DNA from: Bryopsis sp. KO-2023
Lineage: Eukaryota; Chlorophyta; Ulvophyceae; Bryopsidales; Bryopsidaceae
Length of the DNA stretch: 64,000 nucleotides
Reading direction: 5' to 3'
NCBI GenBank assembly: GCA_030272585.1
Contig: BSYQ01000001.1
Span: 7,502,001 to 7,566,000 of the forward strand
Shown here: piece by piece, positions 48,301 through 58,282 of the stretch
How positions within the stretch are numbered: the first letter of the stretch is position 1
Layout of the letters: each line of letters starts with the position of its first letter
The notes under the pieces: generated by a model
The model's database searches: none
Seen by the model: only the letters and a program-made list of their open reading frames with translations
What the model was told of the DNA's origin: nothing
Translations under genes and position numbers: made by a program

Positions 48301-50052
48301 GACTGCACAGAAAATGGAGTCGACATTGCCAGAGGGACCACCGCAGGACAAGGTGCCCTTCAAAAAATTTAAAAAAGTCTAAAGCAAACTCACCTCATCC
48401 ATCCACCAGAAAACGAATGCACTCTTCCCTTTTTTTCCTCTTTCTTTTTTCTTTTTCTTCCCTCATTGCCCCCACCTTTTCCTCATTTCCAAAAGAGACC
48501 AATGAAACCAAGAAGTAAATGTGCAAAACTTTGTTCCTGTTTTTTTTTCTGCTAGGATTTGTGGTGGAAGATTCAGATGATGGAAGTTTTGAGAGCATTT
48601 CTGATGAAGGAGAGGAACCTGTCAATGGCAATGTAGACCCGGCTCTCCCAGACATAAACTTCAAAACCATCATTTCCCAGGCGAACGGACACCCCAAATC
48701 TCACCATGAACATAACCCTGGAGGTATGGTGTGCTGCGCAATCGACAGTCGATTTGGTGGCATTTTTTTTTTCCTCCTGTGGAAAAGACTTGCTGGGGTG
48801 TCGTGGTTCGTTTCCGTAGGACAGAGAATATCTGTGTGTGCATCCAGATTCGAATGTGGATGGTGGCAGAAGTTGCAAAAAGAGGAAAAATTCTGAAAGG
48901 GAGAATGGTGAGGTCGTGAAAACGCCCTCCAGAAGAAGAAGCCAAGGTACGGAGGGCAGAGAAGAGACGTTAATTGAGCGAACGTTGCCTGTGCTGAGAA
49001 TAGTTCTGGGGATGGCTGGATAAATATTATTTCTGATTTTCACTCTGGTTTTTGCAGTGCTCTCTGATAGTACTGTTCAGAAGCCCGATGGTTTGACACC
49101 TGTCAGGGCACCCCCAGGCAATATCAAAAAGGATGACTCAGAGGCCTTCCAAACCCCCAAACCTAAGCGTCGACTGACTGGATCGCCGAGACTCTCCACT
49201 GCAAGAAAGAAACGAAGGCAGGAGCTGCTCAAAATTGAATCTGAGAAACGAAACAAAGATCCAAGACCTGTCAAGGTGAATTTTCTCACAACCAGAGAGG
49301 CCGCTTTCCTATTTCAAAAGTTTTCACCTGCCCCCTCGTGTTCTGTCGCCCCATTACTAAAAGAACAATGAAAGATGGCAGCAGCGAAACCAATATCATA
49401 TCATGAAATTGGGAGATAAGAGGATTCAGTGAAGAGAAATATACATTGCTACACGTGGGGTTGGTGTGTGACCCTCCGATAGTTTTCCGAAAGGATGCTT
49501 TGCTTTTACTTTGTGTTTCTTTGTATTGGATGTTGGGTAATCCTGACTTTCGATTTTTCAACAGGAGCGCCTCAGTCTCAACTTCCCTAAAAGCACCCCA
49601 ACTCCAAAACGGCAATCTAGCATCACCAAGTACCTGACGAAAAGAAACGGTCAAACCCCGCCGAATCCATCGATCGTCATGGGGGTGGAGCCTGAAGAGG
49701 ATGAGAAGAAACCCATGATCATGGATCTGTGTGTTCCTTCCACAGTGGAAGAGGTAATTTATTAAGATTTTCAAGAAGCGAGAGTCTTTTTTTTATTTTT
49801 GAGGGGGGGGTAAATATTGTCGCATTTTTCAACCGACCGTGTGGAAATCGACCAATTTTTCTGTCGTTCTAAATAAACAATAGGAGCAGAATTCACCCCA
49901 CCCTGCATGTTTGTTCATCCACCAAGAACTTTTTTTTTTGTGTGTGTGCGTGTGTGTTTGATTTTCAGGATGGACCCATATTGATAGATCTCACTGGGGA
50001 AGCCCCTGTTGTTGAGCGGCTGAAGCGGCCGACCGTCATCGATTTGTCATAG
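45335..50052 (+). CDS. NSE4: SMC5/6 complex kleisin NSE4 with long SUMO-binding-type tail
   Basis: NSE4 is the kleisin that bridges SMC5 and SMC6 heads. Twelve exons (45335-45398, 45523-45597, 46021-46097, 46581-46946, 47285-47471, 47797-47979, 48254-48352, 48556-48723, 48848-48946, 49058-49275, 49565-49753, 49969-50052) close in phase to 602 residues. Residues 1-256 align with plant NSE4: HKEVVRLLKKASNLEQ, ALDTRDVLRGLLVLL, KPTEVEDVMDSND, GSFANTVVNLFCLLLLVNRG (family: SFAQTVENLFALSFLVKDGR) and NKKIWEQMKEVVKVEDCLM. NSE4 normally stops about there. Here a disordered tail of about 345 residues continues, with acidic and basic blocks, GFVVEDSDDGS (351-361), a PIP-like QSSITKYL (529-536), PMIMDL (562-567), PILIDLT (578-584) and TVIDLS at the very end. 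The start is fixed by an in-frame stop at 45329. Confidence 0.8.
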
Positions 50053-51340
50053 TTAATACTGCATTTTTCTTGTAGCATAGTTCATTCCATAATATATATC
50101 ACATCATTGTTATTTTTTTTTGTGGAATTATTCAGTTTATGCTGAATTTGTCAGACCTAGTTTTTTTTTTATTTGTGAAATCTGTTTTTTTTTTCTTAAT
50201 ATAAAATGAGTGTTGTAAATTGGAGACTCTCGAAGCGAGTTAAGCCTTGTGTGCGGGTTAGACTGGGATGTTTGTTTGGGTGCTGTGATATGATACGATT
50301 AATCAATCCACTCTGGGTCTTTCTCGTGAACATCCCACGAAGGGTTATTTTCCCCCGGAGTGTTTCTTATTCTTCCTGGATGAGCAGTTGATCCAAATGG
50401 AGTGCGACTCAGGCCAGAGTACTTTTGGTTTGTTGAATTCACATTTTTACAGTAGAAAGTACGACCCCTGTTTCAACCAAAGTCCCTTCAAATACCACAA
50501 CCCTTGGTCCCGACTGTACAAACTGCACAGCAACTAATCAACAGAATTAGCCCCCTTCCACAGGTTTCAAATTCGCTGGCCTGGCCCAAAAGTGGCACTC
50601 CAATTGGCTTTTTCCATTCTGTGGCCCACCTGCAATGCTGTCGTCTCATTCATAACAAGGCCCCACGGGACATGACCCCCCCCAAAAAAGTGGCCCCAAC
50701 TTTCATCAGCATTTGAGTTTTGTCTTTCTGAGGTTTGGAACACACTGACTGTTTTTCGTCTCTCAAAACAAGTCTGGCGTGGATCATTCCCTTCCCAACG
50801 ATCCACTCCTGTATTTCTAGTAGGACCACCACCTCTAGTACCTGCCAGTGTGAAATGCGATACTCTGTGCTGCATTAGACAATCTCCACCCAGGGTTGGC
50901 TGTGAGTTCTGGGATGATTATGTTGCTGGACGTGGCCCCAAAATTGCTGAGGTTTACGTGCAGGCCACCAAAAACCCACCGCAACTTGCTTGCAACTTGT
51001 CTGAACTGAACTCACTCACTCACTCAATCAATCGATCAATAATTACAACCCACAGCAAAAGAGAGCCATCCCTCCATGATGCTGAAGGACAAGAAAAACA
51101 TAGTGAACGTAAACCTGCTGATCGTAATGAAGCCATGTCTCAATTGTTCAACTGTCTGAACTGCGTGTCTGTGTGGGTGGATCGGCTTTGTCACAACTGT
51201 CTCTAATTTCATCTATCTGTGGGTGGAACGAAATCCGCATTTGGGTCTGAAACGCGCGTCGCTGGATAAAATTCAGCATCCCTCTGGCCCAGGCGACGGG
51301 AAATGCGTCAAGCTCATCGATCAGCAGCCGTCAGAGTGGA
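50053..51340. other. intergenic region
   Basis: T-rich NSE4 3' flank, then a dispersed repeat at 50455-50570, then weakly open frames on both strands (50850-51206 plus; 50875-50567 minus) with no recognisable content. The last 100 bases should be promoter and 5' UTR of the next gene. Confidence 0.4.
50455..50570. repeat. dispersed repeat, copy B
   Basis: Partner of 30041-30145, same orientation, sharing GACCCCTGTT, CTTCAAATACCA, TGTACAAACT and CACAGCAACTAA in order, preceded in both by a T-rich stretch ending in GTAG/GTAGAAAG. Confidence 0.6.
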
Positions 51341-52085
51341 ATGAATCGCAAGCGTAGATTTTCGAACGTTGTCAAGCAACCACCGCTACCATCCTTCTCC
51401 GAGTTCTGCGCGTCGCTTCCACACTTGGATAACGGCGAAGGGCTCGCGACGTCACTTGACTTGTATTGCGCGTTATCCCAGCTTCACGGGCAGGGTGTCA
51501 CCGCGACGCTGAGGAAAAGCAGTCGGTTTCACTATTTTGTGGCTTTGGGGAGCTCATGGGAGGTGGGCATAATTCCAGACGCATTCCAGGCCAGCACACT
51601 GCACTGGCCAAATCCAGTGTGGATTCGAATGGAGTGCATGCTGATGTTCCAATCGAATGATCCATCATATTGTCAGTGGGTTGCTTGTTTGAACCATCAT
51701 AGAATTGCACCATTGTCTTCCATCATGAAAGCAGAGGCTTTCAAGCTGAAAGACCATTCGATCATCCAAAGATGCATGTCGGTTTCTGCGAGGAGATGTA
51801 CGAAATCTGCCAATGAATCCCCTCCCCCCCCCTTCAGTTTGACAATGTGCTTGACCCTGTTCCCAGGATGAAGATATCATCATTCCTGTGTCGTGTCGAT
51901 ATGGGTTCATTTCCCTGAATTTTCTCCAAAGCTTGTTCACGGAGCCTGAGGGCGCTGGAAACCTCCATATCGACTTGGCCCTTGTGGATGCTGATGGATC
52001 GATGACTAAGTACAGGCTGTACAACAGTGTGAAGCCACCGTCGGAAGGATTGAACAGAACGAAGCGGAGAGAACTGGGGGATTGA
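51341..52085 (+). CDS. probable tRNA-splicing endonuclease subunit, TSEN15-like
   Basis: TSEN15/Sen15 is a small structural subunit of the endonuclease that excises tRNA introns in the nucleus. The first exon (from 51341) encodes a basic start and SLDLYCALSQLHG, resembling the family's leading helix. The last exon, 51867-52085 after TTCCCAG, is the better match: DEDIIIPVSCRYGFISLNFL then NLHIDLALVDADGSMTKYRL and YNSVKPP, like the family pattern 'vvPv...sl..l......l.LAivDsDgtvvYY.l.dGl.pP'. The middle, about 51495-51866, is probably one or two exons and introns that I could not place. No catalytic residues are expected in this subunit. Another member of the Sen fold is the main alternative. 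Confidence 0.55.
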
Positions 52086-53227
52086 TAAAACTGACGAGAA
52101 TCTGATGTCCGGGAGTGCCGGATGAAATGCATAGGATGGGGTGGAGTCGTTTTTTTGTTTGTGTTTAAGAGAGGGATTCAGTTGCTTTCAATTTTCAAAA
52201 AAAAAAAACAGGTGGGAGGAAGAAAGGGAGGGGGGTGGGGGATGAGACGTAGTTTGGGCGCCTATCTAACGAATGATACGATTTCCCTGTTGTCTTCACA
52301 ATTCCGTTGTGAAGGGTTCAAGAGATTTTGTCTAGAATTAGGTTTTGTGGGAACGGTCAAACCAAGATCACTGCTGCTATTTTTCAAGCAGGCGGCAAGA
52401 ACGGCCAGGTTGACAAAGGGACGATTTGAAGATAATGTAATTTTCCCTATCAACACCACCACCTTGTTTCTTTTGTGTGCACTCTCCGAAGGATTTCTGT
52501 TTCGTTTTGGGGGGAGGGGTATTCCCTGTTGTGAGTGGGGCAGGCTGTATCCATCGTGGGCAAATTCAACCTTCCTTTCAGATATGCTGGAAGTATTGCA
52601 GTTTAGATTCGTGTGGATTCATGAAATATGGGGGTCTGGCAAAATATCAGAAAGACCCTGTGCAACCCCCTCCCCCTGCGCAACAGTGCTATTTTTCCCA
52701 GGTCGCCATGCTCTATGTGGTGCACCTCCAATTGCTCGACCGCACTTCTCCACACCGAGCGGACGAAGCTGCAGGGTGACAGACAATGGCAATCGTGGCA
52801 ATTTTCTCAATTTCGTGTCCGCTTTGTGTAGAATTTCTCAAAGTACTGGCACAGTGGGAGGCAATCGTGATTCAATCGGGGCTGCATCTTCCAACAGCGA
52901 ATCTGTCAGACTGGCGCCGTGTGTCCATGCGCAAAGATCTCGTGGCGGATGAGGTCGGGAGGTGCCCCGACACAACCCGATCCCTATCCAGCCTCCCACA
53001 CACGCGCGCGAAGGTGCACCGTTTTCTCCCGCGTTGCGCATTGCTACTCTACGCGACAATTCACTGGTGCCCACCTGCCCCCCTTCCGTCGATAATGGTT
53101 GCACCAGCCACCTGAAGTCGCCCTATCCAGAACGGAAAAACCTTTGCGCGCTTCGTCGTTTTATTCCATTCATTTCACGTCTCTTCCGCCTTGTACCCGG
53201 GCCCCCACAGTTCCAGTAGAGGACAGG
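52086..53227. other. intergenic region before beta-carotene hydroxylase
   Basis: Contains A and G tracts (52195-52240) and a long but featureless plus-strand frame (52122-52952). The part after about 52900 becomes GC-rich and probably holds the hydroxylase promoter and 5' UTR. Confidence 0.4.
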
Positions 53228-56226
53228 ATGTCAGCGACTGTACTTGGGGGTTTAACACCTTTGACGCTGCGATTGGCGTCGCGAGCGGAGCGCTTATCTA
53301 CAGCGACTCGTCGAAGGTCGGTACCCATCGACACCAGATGCGACGGACGCATAGGGGCGCCGTCCGACCGCCCTGCTGGCCCGCATATCGGTCCTTGTCG
53401 ACGGAGGACTTTGGTGCGATGCCGCACTGTAAACTCCAGCACCGCAGTCGGCAGTTGTGTTGTGGAGGTGGGGGAAGCACTGCTTTTCTTCTGATCTCAA
53501 CTTTTTTTTGAAGTCGCAAGTTTCTAGATAATCCAGCGCGAGTGAGGGTGAGAGATCCAGTGGGTACAGTGCGACGTTGTTTTGCGCGTCCCCGTCGTCA
53601 AGCGACGAAGGCTGGCGCAGTCGGTCGTCTCAACTTGCGCGTCGCTTGACAGAATTTCAGATCTGTGATCAAGACAGTGTTATCTTTGTCACGTGATTCT
53701 CGCGCACGTGCGATGAACGATGTTATGTTCCCTGGAATCGTCACTGGATGCAGTAGTTAACACACAAGAAAAATACATTCTTTGACATTTCCTTGCATGT
53801 CTGTCTGACAGGATGCTTCCAGTGTCGGTGGAAAAGAAAAGACAGAAGAGCCTGCGGTCAGTGAACAAAGACAGGCAGAGCTGAGCGCATTCAGGAAAAT
53901 GCGTCAAGAAAGACGAAAAAATATCCGCAGGTATATAACCAACACACAACGCAGACATGGTGGGGTGGGGGAGTTTGAAGACAAAAATATAAAATACATA
54001 AAATCTGTTCCTAGAGAATTTTCGCTGATGTTTTGTAAAAATATGTGTTAATTTTGTTTGTTTTTTGTTTGTTTGTTCTGAAGAGAACAGATGATGTATA
54101 TGGTTACCGCCATCGCTGCGACTTCCTTGATGGGATTTCTTGCAGTTTTTGCTACGTATTATCGATTCATCTTCCTGAGAGGAGGAGCAGCCAACTTCCC
54201 TTGGGTGGAGTTCGCTGCAACCCTGGTGTTGGTCTTCTGTGGAGTGGTGAGATGGGTGGGATTTCACCTTTAAAAAGAGTGTTTGCCTTTTTTCGGGCCC
54301 CGAAAAAGAGGACCAATGCTCTCTGGTGGTATTGGACAGATTGATGACAGTCCATGTTGTCGTTCGGACAGGCAGCCATGGAGATGTACGCCAGATTTGC
54401 GCACAAGGTCCTTTGGCACGACTTTAAACCCGGGTGGGCGCTGCACAAATCTCACCACGAGCCGAGGATGGGCCCATTTGAGGTGACCATGGCATATAAC
54501 TCTACATCATATAGGGGGGGTTTTTGTATTTATATTTTTTTTTCTGGATTTTTGGTGTGCGAGGGGTGGGTTAGCTACCCTCTGTGGGAAAGCCAATTAG
54601 GGGAATGATGACAAAATCTTCCGCCGATGTCTGATTTCCCATGACGATTGATGTGGACTGACCCTTCGGCAAGTTTCTGCAATTCTGGAAGGGGGGGCGG
54701 GGTTTTACCCCCCCCCCCCCCTTCTGGAAAATAAAATTTTTAGTTTTTCGTGCACTAGTGAGGATTTGGGGTGTGATAGCTACCCTCTGTGAGAAAGCCA
54801 ATTAGGGGAATGATGACAAAATCTTCCGCCGATGTCCGATTTCTCGTGACGATTGATGTGGACTGACCCTTCTGGCAAGTTTCTGCAATTTTGGAAGGGG
54901 CGTTGGGGATTTTGACCCCCTCTCTGGAAAATAAAAAAATAGTTTTTCGTGCACAAGTGAAAATTTGGGGTGATAGCTGCTCTGTGAGAAAGCCAATTAG
55001 GGGAATGATGACAAAATCTTCCGCCGATGTCTGATTTCCCATGACGATTGATGTGGACTGACCCTTCGGCAAGTTTCTGCAATTCTGGAAGGGAGGGCGG
55101 GGTTTTGAACCCCCCCCCCTCTGGAAAATAAAATTTTTAGTTTTTCGTACACTAGTGAGGATTTGGGGTGTGATAGCTGCTCTGTGAGAAAGCCAATTAG
55201 GGGAATGATGACAAAATCTTCCGCCGATGTCTGATTTCCCGTGACGATTGATGTGGACTGACCCTTTGGCAAGTTTCTGCATTTCTGGATAGGGGGGTTG
55301 TGACCCCCTCTCTGGGAAGTAAAGAATTAGTTTTAAGTGCACTTGTATGGAATGTTAAGGTATCGATTTGACATATCAGTGTAGCCAGTAAGAAAGGCAG
55401 ACGTCTGTACAAATTAAAAGAAAAATCACAGCACCAAAGTAGAGCTGAATATTTAGGAAGAATAAGAATCGACATGGGGTTTGATATATGGGGTGCATTG
55501 CTGGTCCAGGCAAACGATTTGTATGCAGTTGCCAATGCCGTTCCGGCCATCTCTCTGTGTGCGTATGGATTCTTCCACACAGGGCTAGTTGGGGGCATTT
55601 GTTTCGGATGCGGATTGGGCATCACGCTGTTCGGCATCATGTACATGTTCGTGCATGATGGACTGGTGCACAAGCGATTTCCTGTTGGGCCGATCGCTAA
55701 TGTGCCATACCTGAAGCGTGTTGCCGCCGCCCACAAATTGCACCACTCCGAGAAATATGGAGGGCTCCCTTGGGGCATGTTCTTGGGGCCTCAGGTGATC
55801 TAAATTTCTGTTTCTTTCTTTATTAAGAAAGATAAGATAATTAAATTTTACTTAATTTTTTGCTATTTTTTTGTCAATTTTTTATCAACCTTGTGTGCAT
55901 CCTTTTAAAGGTCCAGTGGCAAATCCAAAAAAACTGGTTTCAAATTGAGGAAATGCCATCAACTCGTGCACCAAGAATAGCGAAAACCAGCTTTCTTTCT
56001 CAGCAGCAAGCGTATTTATTGTTGTTATTTGACTGTGGTGGTGGTTCATCAGGAGTTGAAGAATTCCCCTGAAGCTTTGAAGGAAATGGAGGCCTTGATG
56101 AGGTTGGGCAAACGGGAGGAAACCCGGGAGCTGAAAAACCGACTCAGGAAGGCCACGGTGCAGAAGAAACCGCTACAGGATGGCAACGGTCCATCTGTGC
56201 CGTCGCCTCTTCCGATGCCAGCCTGA
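53228..56226 (+). CDS. beta-carotene 3-hydroxylase, non-haem di-iron type, plastid-targeted
   Basis: Hydroxylates the beta rings of carotene to make zeaxanthin in plastids. Six exons (53228-53467, 53812-53930, 54084-54246, 54372-54482, 55510-55794, 56053-56226) close in phase to 363 residues. The first 80 residues are rich in Arg, Ser and Thr, a transit peptide. Next comes a charged helix, then membrane segments (MMYMVTAIAATSLMGFLAVF; FPWVEFAATLVLVFC). The iron-binding histidine boxes are complete: H185..H190, H199-K-S-H-H203, H260-DGLV-H265 and H286-KLHH290. The tail after 306 is basic. Intron 4 (54483-55509) is unusually long and carries a 200-bp satellite. The di-iron (BCH/CrtR-B) family is certain; P450-type carotene hydroxylases are excluded by the histidine boxes. 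Confidence 0.93.
54560..55345. repeat. about 200-bp satellite, four copies, in hydroxylase intron 4
   Basis: Four tandem units share AATTAGGGGAATGATGACAA (anchors at 54596, 54801, 54996 and 55196, so periods 205, 195 and 200), then ATCTTCCGCCGATGT, GACGATTGATGTGGACTGAC and CAAGTTTCTGCA. Each unit has a G-run facing a C-run (GGGGGGCGGGGTTTTACCCCCC) that varies in length. Units 1-3 also share AAATAAAATTTTTAG-like and TTTTTCGTGCAC segments. The array opens long minus-strand frames with no protein character. Confidence 0.95.
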
Positions 56227-58282
56227 CAAGTGTAACTTTTCATAGCAGTGGGGGGTGTCCATGGGGTGTTTGATTTGTGAATTTCGGTGAATTGGATCTT
56301 CTGTAATTTGTGCGTGGGGGGAATGTTGGGGGGAGGAAAAAAAAAAAAGTAGAACAGAAAATGGAAAGCTCGATTTGCAGATAGATCTGTAACTGGAAAA
56401 TCTATGAGGAGGGGGTTGAGCGATGCTCCGATTCTGTGTTGCATGATTTGATTCAGTCTTGTGGATTGACCGAGAGGTACACATGATTTGAAAGCTGGAA
56501 AAAAAAAAAAAAAGTTTTAAAGGAAAGTCTAAAGATAGAGTCGTGCTACATGGTACAGAAACGGTATGGCTCCCAAGGATCTATTTTTGGTGAGGTTTGT
56601 TTAGTCGCACTTGTACTCTGCAGATCAGATGATTTTGGAAGGACGTGAGACTTGGGTCGATCTCTTGAAGAAAAGCCAAAAAAAAAAAAGTGAATGAGAG
56701 AGGAAGAAAGAAAAAAAAAAAGAAAGCTATGAATGTGGAATGGTATGACCAGTAGAGAAACAACGAAAAAAAAAAGAAGTGATGAGGAAGAAAGAAAAAA
56801 AAACCTCGGTGCATCTTTCGGTTCTTTGTTTTTTTCTTTGTGAGAAAAAAAAGGCCTAGGTGCATCTTTTAGTTATTTGGTTTTTTTTTTTCTTCTGGTG
56901 TGTGAGTTTTCCTCAAGGGGGCACTGTTTTTGTAAAGAGTTAACTGTGGTGGTGGTGGTTTCTCGAGGTGCCAGAATGAGGAGTGTTTTTTGTTTTTTTT
57001 CTCGGGTGGTCATGGGGATCGAGATGAGTGCGGGTGACAAGATCGATGGGCTTTTTGCAGCTAACTAGCGACGACCTTGTCTTTTTTTGTCAATTTTGTA
57101 GCCAACCGAGTTTTGAGTTAAAATGACACGCGGAAGGGTAGAGCTCCTGAGAGAGAGAAAGAATCAAGGAGAAACATCGGGTGTTTAAAAAGCCAGCCCG
57201 AGAAGAAGAAAAAAAGGAGATTTAGTGACACTGATTTGAAGTTTTCGTCACTGGACTCTTGTGCGTGTGGAGGAGAAAACCGACCCGTTTTTTTTTTTTG
57301 TTGTACTTTTTATCTTTGCCCAGAATGTTAGAATTCTGGTGTATGATATCTGTGAAATACGAGGTGATTGTGGATGAGTGGTCGGAAGTCGCACTGTGTG
57401 GGACTTCTGAATGGTATTTCATACATGATATCTGTAGTTGAAAAAAAAGATGAGGACTTAAGATTCTGAAAATAGTTTCATTCGAAACGTAATTGTCTCT
57501 CTGTGTCTGCCTGGCCCCAATACATCTTTCTCAAATCCTTTCAAGAGTGTGCATGCCGGGCATTATCAGTCCGCCCTGTGAACACTGTCCACAGCCCCTA
57601 CAGGAAACAACCCTTAAAAATGACCACCCAGCTTCAACGTGCGACTTTCCATCAATACCGAGTGCTCCCTTTTGCGATCGCTGTGATTGAGGTGGGTTCT
57701 GCTGTGGTATACTATACCACCTGAAGAGCACTTTCGATGAAACAGACCATCCTGACCTCGCACCACCTGTGTCCTTGGGGAATTCTTGCGTGTGCGTGTG
57801 TGATGCTCTCCTAACGTTTCGCTCGTTAGTGGACCATGCGCAATGACGACTATGGTTGGTATGCCTGGCAGCCGTGCCAGAATCAGTGTGACACTTGAGG
57901 AAAAAAAGTGAACGAAGCCTGGAAACCGATTCACGAGGATTGCTCGGGGGGGGGCGCGGAGAACAGCGGAGAACTGTCATCCCACAGGTGTACCAACTTC
58001 TCTCCAACGATTTAAACGTGCGAAAGGCGAGCAGCGGAAGTCGCAATCACCCACAATCAATTCCCCTGTTGCCGGTTTTGAGTTATCGAGCGTGGGGCCC
58101 AACATGGACACCGTGAGCTTGTGGCGCATTTTGCCAAATTCTGTCTTCTCGTGTTTAACTCTTTTGCAAGTCGTCATTTCGATCATAGAGAGGCGCACTC
58201 TTGTGTAGCGGGCGAACAGAGATCGGACGCGAACTGAACGGCAGGTGGCTTTTGCGCACAGATACCCCCGGACCTGTCGGAT
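56227..58282. other. intergenic region before ADF/cofilin
   Basis: About 2 kb. The first half is dominated by A tracts (56330-56860). The second half has open minus-strand frames (58046-57531) that I do not recognise. The final 150 bases, GC-richer, precede the ADF start codon. Confidence 0.4.

Noticed and set aside
52122..52952. 276-codon plus-strand frame
   Set aside because: It reads through A and G homopolymers, has no family match, and lies in the spacer before the hydroxylase.
54755..55342. 195-codon minus-strand frame in the hydroxylase intron
   Set aside because: It is the translation of the 200-bp satellite units and lies inside a phase-supported intron.
57531..58046. 171-codon minus-strand frame before the ADF gene
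   Set aside because: No domain, no splice support, and it overlaps the probable ADF promoter.
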